A stretch of 64,000 nt of DNA from Motilibacter rhizosphaerae. Lineage in GTDB: Bacteria > Actinomycetota > Actinomycetes > Motilibacterales > Motilibacteraceae. Each line of letters starts with the position of its first letter. The first letter of the stretch is position 1. The translations under genes were made by a program, and so were the position numbers. Under the pieces are notes generated by a model. It was not told where the DNA came from. It was given only the letters and a program-made list of their open reading frames with translations, and did not search any database. The stretch lies in NCBI RefSeq assembly GCF_004216915.1, contig NZ_SGXD01000001.1, forward strand, positions 434,001 to 498,000, read 5' to 3'. Below, one piece after another: positions 56,317 to 64,000 of the stretch.

Positions 56317-57342
56317 GTGGCCCCGCGCAGCACCACCCGCCCGGCCGTCCCGACGCTCGCCACCGTGGCCGCCGCGGCCGGCGTCTCCCCCGCCACCGCC
56401 TCGCGGGTCATCAACGGCAGCGCGCGGGTCTCCGACGGCCACCGCGCCGCCGTCGAGGCCGCCGTCGCCCGGCTCGGGTACGTCCCCAACCGCGCCGCGC
56501 GCAGCCTCGCCACCCGCCGCACGGGCGCCCTGGCGCTCGTCGTGCGCGAGCCGGTGTCCTTCGGGGTCAGCGACCCGTACCTCAGCACGTGCGTGATCGC
56601 CGCCAGCCAGGCGCTCGTGGGGACCGGCTCGCACCTCGTCGTCATGGTCGGCCGCGACGAGGAGGAGGCGGCGGCGGTCGGCGATTTCGTGCGCTCGGGC
56701 CACGTCGACGGGGTGCTGCTGCTCTCCGTGCACCGCGGCGACCCGCTGCCCGCGCAGCTGCAGGCCGTGGGCGTCCCGCTCGTGCTGGGCGGCCGCCCGC
56801 CGGACCCGCTCCCCGGCGCGGCGTACGTCGACGTCGACAACCTCGGTGGCGGCGCGTCGGCCGCGCGCCACCTGCTCGAGCGCGGTCGCCGCGTGGTCGC
56901 CGCCTTGGCGGGCCCCGCGGACATGCCGGCCGCCGCGGACCGGCTGCGCGGGTTCCGCACCGCCCTGCGCGAGGAGGGGCGGGACACGGGCCTCGTCGCG
57001 TACGCCCCCTTCACCCGTGCCGGCGGCGAGCGCGCCGTCCGCGAGCTGCTCGAGGCCGAGCCGGCGATCGACGCGGTCTTCGCCGGCAGCGACGTCATGG
57101 CCGCCGGCGCGCTGCGCGCGCTCGCCGACGCCGGGCGCCGGGTCCCCGACGACGTCGCGGTCGTGGGCTTCGACGACGTCGAGCTCGCGCGCTACACCGC
57201 GCCCGCGCTGACCACCGTGCGCCAGCCCACCGGCGAGCAGGTGCGGCTGCTGGTCGAGGCCCTGCTCGCGCAGGTGGAGGGGCGCGCGACCGCCGAGCCG
57301 GTGGTGCTGCCGACCGAGCTGGTCGTCCGCTCCTCGAGCTAG
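56317..57342 (+). CDS. LacI-family transcriptional regulator
   Basis: 341 residues from GTG 56317 with GGAGGAGAGGAGGGAG before it. The HTH is clear (TLATVAAAAGVSPATASRVINGSARVSD, hinge helix NRAARSLATRRTGALALVV). The periplasmic-binding-type effector domain follows, with DAVFAGSDVMAAGALRAL and VVGFDDVELARYTAPALTTVRQP. It likely senses a sugar or glucan breakdown product and controls the divergent GH3 gene through the palindrome, and perhaps the TGCAAGCGCTTGCA site at 33044 (inference). Confidence 0.92.
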   Translation: MAPRSTTRPAVPTLATVAAAAGVSPATASRVINGSARVSDGHRAAVEAAVARLGYVPNRAARSLATRRTGALALVVREPVSFGVSDPYLSTCVIAASQALVGTGSHLVVMVGRDEEEAAAVGDFVRSGHVDGVLLLSVHRGDPLPAQLQAVGVPLVLGGRPPDPLPGAAYVDVDNLGGGASAARHLLERGRRVVAALAGPADMPAAADRLRGFRTALREEGRDTGLVAYAPFTRAGGERAVRELLEAEPAIDAVFAGSDVMAAGALRALADAGRRVPDDVAVVGFDDVELARYTAPALTTVRQPTGEQVRLLVEALLAQVEGRATAEPVVLPTELVVRSSS

Positions 57343-58280
57343 CCCGCGGCCCGGACGGCGTCGACGGCCTCGGCGACGCGCAGCGACTCGGACAGCGGCA
57401 CGACGTACGCCGACTCGTCCCCGCGCACGCGGCGGGAGACGGCCGCGACCATGAGCTCGTACGGGTCGCACGGGGCGAAGCGCTCCACCCGGTCACCCAC
57501 GGTCATCTCCGCGACCTCGAAGCGCGAGGTGAAGGCGGGGAAGCGCCACTCGAGCCGCGCCTCGCTCCCCTCGACCAGCACGCTCTGCTCGGGCGCGTCG
57601 CGCATGCCGAAGCGCACCTCGCCGACGGTCGCGCCGAGCTGCAGCCGCGCGGTCCCGCGCACGTCGACGCCCTCGGAGGTGCGGTCGAACGACGCCTCGA
57701 CCCCGGCGAGCGGCGCCCAGCCTGCCGCCCAGAGCACGACGGAGACGCTGTAGCAGCCGACGTCGTAGAGCGCGCCGCCGCCCGCGCGCGGGTCGAAGCG
57801 GTAGTTCGCGCTGTCACCGCCCCCGCCCGTGAAGCCGGAGTACGCCCGGGTGACCTCGCCGAGCAGACCGGCCCGGACGAGCGCCTCGGTGCGGACGGTG
57901 CGCGGGTGCCAGCGGTACCACGAGGCCTCCACCGCGAGCAGCCCCGCGTCCTCCGCCTCGCTGGTGAGCAGCTGGACCTCGTCGGCGTCGAGCCCGAGCG
58001 GCTTCTCGCAGAGGACGTGCTTGCCCGCGGCGAGCGCCCGCCGCGCCCACGGCACGTGGGCGTCGTTCGGGAGCGCGATGTAGACCGCGTCGACGTCGGA
58101 GTCGGCGAGCACCGCGTCGTACGCGTCGTACGCCCGGACCGGTCCCAGCCGCGCCGCGCGCGCCGCGTCCCGCGCCCCGACGGCCTGCAGCACCGCACCC
58201 TCGGCCGCGTGCACGCTCGGCGCGATCGTGCGCGCCATCCAGCCCGCGCCGAGGAAGCCCCACCGCACCGGTGCCGCCAC
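57339..58280 (-). CDS. Gfo/Idh/MocA family oxidoreductase
   Basis: 313 residues from GTG 58280 with AGGAGG upstream. Rossmann start RWGFLGAGWMARTIAPSVHA, cofactor loop VDAVYIALPNDAHVPWARRALAAGKHVLCEKPLGL (the EKP motif with catalytic Lys about 95), and a C-terminal beta sheet with DPRAGGGALYDVGCYSV (the GG-x-L-x-D-x-G-x-H/Y segment). Substrate probably a sugar or polyol. It converges on lacI with a 4-nt overlap and is divergent from the MFS gene. Confidence 0.9.
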   Translation of the reverse strand: MAAPVRWGFLGAGWMARTIAPSVHAAEGAVLQAVGARDAARAARLGPVRAYDAYDAVLADSDVDAVYIALPNDAHVPWARRALAAGKHVLCEKPLGLDADEVQLLTSEAEDAGLLAVEASWYRWHPRTVRTEALVRAGLLGEVTRAYSGFTGGGGDSANYRFDPRAGGGALYDVGCYSVSVVLWAAGWAPLAGVEASFDRTSEGVDVRGTARLQLGATVGEVRFGMRDAPEQSVLVEGSEARLEWRFPAFTSRFEVAEMTVGDRVERFAPCDPYELMVAAVSRRVRGDESAYVVPLSESLRVAEAVDAVRAAG

Positions 58281-58342
58281 CGTCCACCTCCTGCTCAGCG
58301 CCCGGGTCCGGGCGGGGACGGCCAGTCTCGCCCACCCGCCCG

Positions 58343-58348
58343 TAGGGT
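58343..58348 (+). promoter_or_regulatory. Probable -10 box of a leaderless promoter for the MFS gene
   Basis: TAGGGT ends 6 nt before GTG 58355, with no ribosome site. Confidence 0.4.
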
Positions 58349-58354
58349 GGGCCG

Positions 58355-59680
58355 GTGCCGCGCCCGGGGTCCTTCGTCGGCGACCTGCTCGACGTCCTCG
58401 AGGCGGCCGGCTTCCGCCGGCTCTACGCCAACCGCCTGCTCGCGCAGGCCGCGGACGGCATGACGACGGTGGCGCTCACGTCGTACGTCTTCTTCTCGCC
58501 GGAGCGGCAGGCCACGGCGGGTGACGTGGCAGCGGCCTTCGCGGCGACCCTGCTGCCCTACAGCCTGGCCGGGCCGTTCGCCGGCGTGCTGCTCGACCGC
58601 TGGCGCCGCCAGCGCATCCTCGTGCTCGCCAGCCTGCTCAAGGCGGTGCTCGTGCTCGCGCTCGGCGTGCTCGTCGCGCTCGGCGACGCCGGGCCCGGCT
58701 TCTTCGCCGTGGGCCTGCTCGTGCTGTCGGTCAACCGGTTCTACCTCTCCGCGCTGTCGGCAGCGCTGCCCCACGTGGTGCCGGGCCGCGAGCTCGTCAT
58801 GGCCAACAGCGTGTCGACGACGTCGGGGACCGCCAGCGGCCTCGTGGGTGCGGGGGTCGCCTTCGGCCTGCGCGCGGCCCTCGGCGACGACGCCTCGACC
58901 TCGACGGCCGTGCTCGTCGTCGCGGCGCTGACGTCCTGCAGCGCGGCGGCGGTCGCGACGCGCATCGGTCCGGCCGAGCTGGGCCCGGACGACGCCGCGG
59001 CCCCGCCCCCGCTGCGCCGCGCCCTGGCGGTCGTCGCCCGCGGCATGGTCGGCGGCGCGGTGCACGTCGCGCGCTGCCGCCCCGCGGCCCGCGCGCTCAG
59101 CGCCATCGCCGCCCACCGGCTCGTCTACGGGCTGTGGACCGTGGCGACCCTGCTCGTCTACCGGAACACGCTGCACGACCCCCGCGACACCGACGCCGCG
59201 CTGGCCGGGCTCGCCCAGGTCGTCGCCGCGAGCGGGGTGGGCTACTTCCTCGCCGCGGTGCTCACGCCCGAGGCGACGCTGCGCATCCGCAAGAGCACCT
59301 GGGTCGCCTGCCTGCTCGGCCTCGCCGCGCTCACGCAGGCGGTGGGCGCGGTGGCCCCCGTCCGGCACGTCCCGATCGTCGTCGAGGCGCTGGTGCTGGG
59401 CGTCTGCGCGCAGGGCGTGAAGATCTGCGTCGACACGATCGTCCAGGAGTCGGTGGAGGACGCGTACCGCGGGCGGGTGTTCGCGCTCTACGACACCGTC
59501 TTCAACGTCACCTTCGTGGCGGCGGCCGCGCTGGCGGCGGTCCTCGTCCCTGCGAGCGGCACCTCGGGCGCGCTGCGCTGGGGGCTGTCCGGCGGGTACC
59601 TGGTCGTCACCGCGGCGTACGCCACGGCGGTGGCGCGGCGCCCGCTCTCCGCCGAGGGGCGGGTGGCCGCAGCGGCGTGA
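58355..59680 (+). CDS. MFS transporter
   Basis: 441 residues, about 12 membrane segments, from GTG 58355. The A-like loop GVLLDRWRRQRILVLASLLKAV (about 70) is the conserved cytoplasmic loop 2-3 of the family; FYLSALSAALPHVVPGRELVMANS resembles the MFS branch annotated as macrolide-type or multidrug efflux (MFS_3-like). No substrate can be deduced. From memory, an MFS gene often sits near the CCA-enzyme gene in actinobacteria. Confidence 0.85.
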   Translation: MPRPGSFVGDLLDVLEAAGFRRLYANRLLAQAADGMTTVALTSYVFFSPERQATAGDVAAAFAATLLPYSLAGPFAGVLLDRWRRQRILVLASLLKAVLVLALGVLVALGDAGPGFFAVGLLVLSVNRFYLSALSAALPHVVPGRELVMANSVSTTSGTASGLVGAGVAFGLRAALGDDASTSTAVLVVAALTSCSAAAVATRIGPAELGPDDAAAPPPLRRALAVVARGMVGGAVHVARCRPAARALSAIAAHRLVYGLWTVATLLVYRNTLHDPRDTDAALAGLAQVVAASGVGYFLAAVLTPEATLRIRKSTWVACLLGLAALTQAVGAVAPVRHVPIVVEALVLGVCAQGVKICVDTIVQESVEDAYRGRVFALYDTVFNVTFVAAAALAAVLVPASGTSGALRWGLSGGYLVVTAAYATAVARRPLSAEGRVAAAA

Positions 59681-59856
59681 GCCTGCAGGGAACGATGCCC
59701 GATATGCCCGGCTCGTGCTAGGGGTACGCTGCAGGTCCCGGGACTCTCTCGACCCCCAGGAGGGGCAGCGGGAGCGCGGTCCGACCACTGGACGCGGCCC
59801 CGTCGGTAGCGCGAGCGGTCTGCTCGCGCCAGCACCGACTGCCCCAGGAGGCTCTC

Positions 59857-59970
59857 GTGAGCACCCCCCTCGTCCCGCTCCCCTCGCGCGGGCGAGCCGT
59901 CCCCGTGGTCCTGCACGGATCCCGCCTGCGCCTCCCGCCGGGGCTGCTCGCGCTCGGGACCCTCGGGTGA
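59857..59970 (+). CDS. Putative 37-residue peptide coupled to the ANTAR regulator
   Basis: GTG 59857 is 5 nt after AGGAGG (59846-59851). The frame reads 37 residues rich in Leu, Pro and Arg (VSTPLVPLPSRGRAVPVVLH and 17 more) and stops at a TGA overlapping GTG 59967 of the next gene. Good ribosome site plus overlap suggest real translation, perhaps only as a coupling leader. No known family. Confidence 0.4.
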   Translation: MSTPLVPLPSRGRAVPVVLHGSRLRLPPGLLALGTLG

Positions 59971-61274
59971 GCGCGCCCGACGCCCGGGCCGCCGCGCCGG
60001 AGCTGCTGGCCCGGACGGCCATGACCGTCGACCTCGTCGCCCTCGAGCAGCGGGTCGAGCGGCTGCGGGCGCGCATCCTGCCCGACAGCGAGGCGCTCGA
60101 CCTCGCGCTCGCCGAGCTCGAGGTCTGCGCGGACGAGCTCCGCGTCGTCGCCGAGCGGTACGCCTCCCCGCTGCCCGCCGGCGGCGACGGCCTCCTCGCG
60201 GCGGTGGAGGCCGTCCCCGTGCCGACCCTCGTGACCGACGCCGGGGGGCTGGTCCTCGCCGGCAGCCGCACCGCCGCCCAGCTGCTCCGCGTGCACTGGC
60301 CGCTGCCGGCCGAGCCGGTGCTCGTCCACGTCGACCTGCCCTCGCGCTCCGCCGCCCGCGCGGTGCTGCGCGAGGCGGCCTCCGGCACCGAGGTGCGCGA
60401 GCTCCCGCTGCGGGTCCTGCCGCGCGGGCCGGCGCCCGAGGACGTCCGCGCCGTGCTGCAGCGGGTCCCCGGCCGTGTTCTGGTGCTCTGGTCGCTCGTG
60501 CCGCAGGTCCGGGGAGAGGGCGCTGCGACGGAGGTGCACGGCGCCGCGACGCTGGCCGAGCTCAGCCGCGGGCTGGGGAGCGGCTCGCAGGGGCTGGAGC
60601 AGCGCGTGGTGGCCGCGGCCAGCGAGGTGCTCCCCGGTGCGAGCTCCTGCGGCCTGGTGGCGCTCGGGGGAGCGGTCCCGCAGGTCCTCGCCGCGAGCGA
60701 CGAGCGGGCCGCGTGCCTGGACGCGGCGCAGCTCGTCGACGGTCCGGTGTGGACCGCGTGGCAGGCGCAGCGCGAGGTGCACGGCGCGCAGGAGGAGCTG
60801 GGCGGGCTGTGGCCGGCGTGGTCCCCCGTGGCGCGGGAGGAGGGGGTCACGACGGTGCTCGCCGTCCCCCTGCCGGGCGCCTACGGCTCCAGCACGCCGG
60901 TCGCCGTGCTCACGGCGTACGCGCGGGACCCTGCCGTCATGTGGCCGCGGCTCCTCCCCGGCCTGCTCGCCGACACCGCCGCCGGCCTGCTCGCGACCGT
61001 CCAGCGCGAGCGCGCCGCCGTGACCCGCTCCGCCCAGCTCACCGAGGCCCTCACCAGCAGGGCGGTCATCGACCAGGCGAAGGGCATCGTCATGGCGCAG
61101 CGCCGCTGCACCGCGGACCAGGCCTTCGCGGTGCTCGTCCAGGTGAGCCAGGCGCGCAACGTCCGGCTCCGCGTCGTGGCGGAGCGGCTGGTCGCTGCCA
61201 CGACCGCGCCGCCGGTCGCCCCGGGTCAGCCGCTGCCTGCCGGAGTGGTCAGGGGACCGGGTCCACCACGATGA
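59967..61274 (+). CDS. PAS/GAF-ANTAR regulator (RNA-binding antiterminator type)
   Basis: 435 residues from GTG 59967; ATG 60021 is an alternative. A short coiled coil (LVALEQRVERLRARI) leads to a PAS-like region (about 75-150), a GAF-like domain (about 190-335; ASSCGLVALGGAVP, TTVLAVPLPGAYG) and a C-terminal ANTAR domain (about 355-412; LTSRAVIDQAKGIVMAQRRCTADQAFAVLVQVSQ). ANTAR domains bind paired RNA hairpins and prevent termination. The signal and RNA targets are unknown. It follows a 37-residue frame with a 4-bp overlap. Confidence 0.85.
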   Translation: MSAPDARAAAPELLARTAMTVDLVALEQRVERLRARILPDSEALDLALAELEVCADELRVVAERYASPLPAGGDGLLAAVEAVPVPTLVTDAGGLVLAGSRTAAQLLRVHWPLPAEPVLVHVDLPSRSAARAVLREAASGTEVRELPLRVLPRGPAPEDVRAVLQRVPGRVLVLWSLVPQVRGEGAATEVHGAATLAELSRGLGSGSQGLEQRVVAAASEVLPGASSCGLVALGGAVPQVLAASDERAACLDAAQLVDGPVWTAWQAQREVHGAQEELGGLWPAWSPVAREEGVTTVLAVPLPGAYGSSTPVAVLTAYARDPAVMWPRLLPGLLADTAAGLLATVQRERAAVTRSAQLTEALTSRAVIDQAKGIVMAQRRCTADQAFAVLVQVSQARNVRLRVVAERLVAATTAPPVAPGQPLPAGVVRGPGPPR

Positions 61275-61323
61275 CCGGGGCGACGATCTGCCCCCTCCGT
61301 CGCACCCCCCGCGGGCGGGTCGG

Positions 61324-62736
61324 TCAACCCGCCTGCTGCGCGTACCAGGCGCGGAGCTCGGCCTCGGCCTCCTCGCGCGGCAGCGGCCCGCGCTCCGTGC
61401 GCAGCTCGAGCAGGTGCTTGTAGGCCCGGCCGACGACCGGGCCCGGGGGGACGCCGAGCAGCGCCATGATCTCGTTGCCGTCGAGGTCGGGCCGCAGCGC
61501 GTCGATCTCCTCCTGCTCGCGCAGCTCGGCGATGCGCTGCACGAGGGAGTCGTACGCCGCCTGCAGCGCCGCGGCCTTGCGCTTGTTGCGGGTGGTGGAG
61601 TCGGAGCGGGTCAGCGCGTGCAGCCGCTCGAGCAGGGGCCCCGCGTCGCGGACGTAGCGGCGCACGGCGGCATCGGTCCAGGCACCCTCGGCGTAGCCGT
61701 GGAAGCGCAGGTGCAGCTCGACCAGGCGGGACACGTCCTCGATGGTCTGCTTGTCGTAGCGCAGCGCCTTGAGCCGGCTGCGGGCCATCCGCGCGCCCAC
61801 GACCTCGTGGAAGTGGAAGCTGACGCCGCCATCGTCCTCGAAGGTGCGCGTGCGCGGCTTGCCGATGTCGTGGAGCAGGGCGGCGAGGCGCAGCACGAGG
61901 TCCGGGCCGCCGCCCGGGAGCGCCGGCTCCAGGGCGATCGCCTGCTCGAGCACGGTCAGGGTGTGCTCGTAGACGTCCTTGTGCCGGTGGTGCTCGTCGA
62001 TCTCGAGCGCGAGCGCCGGCAGCTCCGGGAGCACGACCTCGGCGAGCCCGGTCTCGACGAGCACCCGCAGGCCCGCCCGGGGGTGCGCGCCGAGCAGCAG
62101 CTTGCTGAGCTCGGCCTGGACCCGCTCGGCCGAGACGATCTCCAGGCGCCCGGCCATGGCCCGCATCGCGTCGAGCACCTCGGGGGCGACGGCGAAGCCG
62201 AGCTGGGAGGCGAACCGCGCGGCACGCAGCATCCGCAGCGGGTCGTCGGAGAACGAGTCCTCCGGCGCTCCCGGCGTGCGCAGGACCCGGGCGGCGAGGT
62301 CCGCGCGGCCGTCGAAGGGGTCGACGAGCTCGAGCGCGGGCAGCGCGACGGCCATGGCGTTGACGCGGAAGTCGCGGCGCAGCAGGTCGCCCTCGAGCGA
62401 GTCGCCGTAGGCCACCTCGGGCTTGCGCGACTCCCGGTCGTAGCTCTCCGACCGGTACGTCGTGATCTCCAGGTCCCAGCCGTCCCTGCGGGCCCCGACC
62501 GTGCCGAAGGCGATCCCCACGTCCCAGACGGCCTCCGCCCAGCCCTTCAGCACCCGGAGCACCTGCTCGGGCCGCGCGTCGGTGGTGAAGTCCAGGTCGG
62601 TGCCCACCCGGCCGAGCAGCGCGTCGCGCACGGGACCCCCGACGAGGGCCAGCGCGTGGCCCTCCGCGGCGAAGCGCCGGCCCAGCTCCTCGGCGACCGG
62701 GGCGAAGGCGAGGGCGGGCGGGGGAGGTCCGGGCAC
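61324..62736 (-). CDS. cca: CCA tRNA nucleotidyltransferase
   Basis: 470 residues from GTG 62736. Nucleotidyltransferase head LALVGGPVRDALLGRVGTDLDFTTDA (about 28-55; DLD binds metal), RRDFRVNAMAV (about 118), DPLRMLRAARFASQLGF (about 165), and an HD domain LLHDIGKPRTRTFEDDGG (about 287). It adds or repairs the 3' CCA of tRNAs. It has no ribosome site; a TACCCT -10 box precedes it. Divergent from the NUDIX gene, as is common in actinobacteria near oriC (from memory). Confidence 0.94.
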   Translation of the reverse strand: MPGPPPPALAFAPVAEELGRRFAAEGHALALVGGPVRDALLGRVGTDLDFTTDARPEQVLRVLKGWAEAVWDVGIAFGTVGARRDGWDLEITTYRSESYDRESRKPEVAYGDSLEGDLLRRDFRVNAMAVALPALELVDPFDGRADLAARVLRTPGAPEDSFSDDPLRMLRAARFASQLGFAVAPEVLDAMRAMAGRLEIVSAERVQAELSKLLLGAHPRAGLRVLVETGLAEVVLPELPALALEIDEHHRHKDVYEHTLTVLEQAIALEPALPGGGPDLVLRLAALLHDIGKPRTRTFEDDGGVSFHFHEVVGARMARSRLKALRYDKQTIEDVSRLVELHLRFHGYAEGAWTDAAVRRYVRDAGPLLERLHALTRSDSTTRNKRKAAALQAAYDSLVQRIAELREQEEIDALRPDLDGNEIMALLGVPPGPVVGRAYKHLLELRTERGPLPREEAEAELRAWYAQQAG

Positions 62737-62744
62737 GGGACATC

Positions 62745-62750
62745 AGGGTA
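62745..62750 (-). promoter_or_regulatory. Probable -10 box of a leaderless promoter for cca
   Basis: TACCCT on the minus strand, 8 nt before GTG 62736, without a Shine-Dalgarno sequence. Confidence 0.45.
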
Positions 62751-62787
62751 CGGGGGCGGCCCGCCCCGCCGGCCGGGCGCCGGGGGC

Positions 62788-63044
62788 CCCGTTGATCGGG
62801 GCCCCCGGTCGAACGGGCGTCAGCACGGTGGCACCTGCTCGAGGTCATCCCCACCCGCTCGCGGCGGCCCCCACGTGCTCGGCACCGCCCGTACCCGCCC
62901 GTACCCGCCCGTCTCCGCCCGTCTCCGCGCGGCGCGCTGGCGCGTGCCGCCCCCGTTGATCGGGGGCCTCGATCAACTGGGGCTCGGTGCGGGGGCACCT
63001 GCTCGAGGTCACCCCCACCTGCTCGGGACGCCCCCCACCTGCTC
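62788..63044. repeat. Imperfect tandem repeat of 164-bp period in the cca-NUDIX spacer
   Basis: The 398-nt spacer holds two diverged copies: CCCGTTGATCGGGG at 62788 and 62952, and GCACCTGCTCGAGGTCA plus a CCCCACC-GCTCG end at 62831-62861 and 62995-63025, both spaced 164 nt. Copy 2 can fold as CCCC-GTTGATCG / CGATCAAC-t-GGGG (62951-62982). Four 10-bp units GCCCGTacCC/GCCCGTctCC lie at 62887-62926. No gene is visible. Confidence 0.65.
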
Positions 63045-63122
63045 GTCCCGCGCGCCGGGCGGACCCCTCCCCGGGAGCCCGGCGGTGCTCGCGGCGGACC
63101 GGGCTGCGGGGCGGCCGGCGGA

Positions 63123-63128
63123 TACCAT
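63123..63128 (+). promoter_or_regulatory. Probable -10 box of a leaderless promoter for the NUDIX gene
   Basis: TACCAT ends 6 nt before ATG 63135; no ribosome site is present. Confidence 0.45.
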
Positions 63129-63134
63129 CGGGGC

Positions 63135-64000
63135 ATGGGTCGAGACGGGGAGGAGGGCGGGCAGGGCGCAGCGCCGGGCGGCGGCGCGCAGGTGCCGCAG
63201 CCGTCCTCGCCGGGCCGCCGGCCGCGCCGTGCCCGCCGCCCCGCGGGTCCTCCCCAGGAGGGGCGCGGAGCGCTCCCCGCCGCAGCAGCGCCCGCCCCGG
63301 CACCCGCTCCGGCTCCCGTCGACGCGGCCCCCGGGGGCACCCCGGGCACGTCGGGTCCGAGCGCCCCCGGGGCCGGCGAGCCCGGCGCAGCACCGCGCCG
63401 CCGCCGTCCCCGCCGACGGGCGGGACGAGGACGAGGTGGCTCCGCCACCACCGCTGCCGCGTCCCCCGCCGCGGAGGCAGCAGCGCCCGCGGCCCCCGCG
63501 CCCGGCGGCCGCTCCCGCCGCACGGGGGACCCCGCCGCCCAGCCCTCCCGCAGCCGGCAGCAGGGCGACGTCGGCGCAGGGCAGCCCGGGCAGCCCGCGG
63601 GCCGGCGGAGGGCCGGCGCGCCCCGGGATGCCGTGCGGCGGCGGCTGACCAAGGTCGAGGAGACGTCGGCCGGCGGGCTCGTCGTCGACCTCGCGCAGCG
63701 GCGGGCCGCGCTGATCGGGCGCCTCGACCGCCGCGGGCGCCTGCTCTGGTCGCTGCCCAAGGGCCACATCGAGGCCGGCGAGACGAGCGAGGACGCCGCC
63801 GTCCGCGAGGTCGAGGAGGAGACCGGCATCCGCGGGGCGGTGATGGCGCCGCTGGGGACCGTCGACTTCTGGTTCGTCGCCGAGGACCGCCGCGTGCACA
63901 AGACCGTGCACCACTACCTGCTCGAGGCCCTCGGGGGCGAGCTGTCCGACGCGGACGTCGAGGTCACGGAGGTGGCCTGGGTCCCGCTCGACCAGGTGCG
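63135..64000 (+). CDS. NUDIX hydrolase with long basic Ala/Pro/Arg N-terminus (3' end outside window)
   Basis: 288 residues are visible and the frame is open at the right edge. Residues 1-175 are low-complexity, rich in Ala, Pro, Gly and Arg ([23 protein letters not shown]), probably disordered and positively charged. The NUDIX domain starts near 178 ([13 protein letters not shown]) and has a complete Nudix box [20 protein letters not shown] (about 213-235, with REVEEETGI). It would cleave a nucleoside diphosphate derivative. From memory, actinobacterial genomes have such a gene between cca and murJ. Confidence 0.9.
   Translation, partial: MGRDGEEGGQGAAPGGGAQVPQPSSPGRRPRRARRPAGPPQEGRGALPAAAAPAPAPAPAPVDAAPGGTPGTSGPSAPGAGEPGAAPRRRRPRRRAGRGRGGSATTAAASPAAEAAAPAAPAPGGRSRRTGDPAAQPSRSRQQGDVGAGQPGQPAGRRRAGAPRDAVRRRLTKVEETSAGGLVVDLAQRRAALIGRLDRRGRLLWSLPKGHIEAGETSEDAAVREVEEETGIRGAVMAPLGTVDFWFVAEDRRVHKTVHHYLLEALGGELSDADVEVTEVAWVPLDQV

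Overview
The window is about 72% G+C by eye, with dense short-spaced genes, many GTG/TTG starts, ATGA/GTGA stop-start overlaps and several promoters whose -10 box sits 6-8 nt before the start codon (leaderless mRNAs). Inositol-3-phosphate synthase with a PadR gene, a DUF5318 gene beside a class A PBP, FemX and PIG-V/GT87 glycosyltransferases all indicate an actinobacterium (Actinomycetota). I cannot name the genus. The set cca, NUDIX, MFS, ino1, PadR, DUF5318, ponA-like PBP, GT87 and femX is, from memory of actinobacterial genomes, typical of the oriC-flanking core chromosome. Here it appears split by about 34 kb of accessory genes (23.7-58.3 kb).

Layout. 1-5.7 kb: a plus-strand operon for a mannoside-type sugar (binding protein, two permeases, GH130 enzyme, secreted glycosidase-like protein). 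5.9-8.2 kb: an orphan PstS-like surface protein with Ig-like domains, and a DUF1905 gene. 8.2-10.1 kb: a GntP permease and a small membrane protein. 10.2-12.3 kb: FemX plus an alanine-racemase-like protein. 12.4-15.6 kb: two convergent c-di-GMP proteins. 16.3-23.6 kb: cell-envelope genes (PIG-V and GT87 glycosyltransferases, PBP1a-type PBP, DUF5318, PadR, ino1). 23.7-30.9 kb: a stress/redox-like group (two zinc alcohol dehydrogenases, DUF2254 membrane protein, two paralogous LuxR-type regulators, SRPBCC and VOC proteins) with a repeated palindrome. 31-35.1 kb: a secreted beta-helix protein, a K+ channel, a monooxygenase and a small secreted protein.

35.2-52.4 kb (minus strand) is the most unusual part. 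A complete phosphate-type ABC transporter (pstC, pstA, pstS, pstB) is interleaved with secreted and membrane proteins: a 960-residue binding-protein-like membrane protein, a second PstS-like protein, two proteins ending in WxL-like domains, a DUF916 (WxL-interacting protein) fusion, an Ig-domain protein and a sortase-fold membrane protein lacking all three catalytic residues. Four of these proteins share an N-terminal module with a conserved pair of cysteines. The orphan PstS at 5.9-7.9 kb carries the same tandem Ig module as one of them. I infer a phosphate-linked or binding-protein-linked surface complex with a WxL-like assembly logic; I know of no description of such a system.

52.7-58.3 kb: a small DUF1508-like protein, a secreted GH3 glucosidase divergent from a LacI regulator with a large palindrome between them, and a Gfo/Idh/MocA oxidoreductase. 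58.4-64 kb: an MFS transporter, a putative 37-residue peptide coupled to a GAF-ANTAR regulator, the CCA-adding enzyme, a repeat-filled divergent spacer, and a NUDIX gene running off the window.
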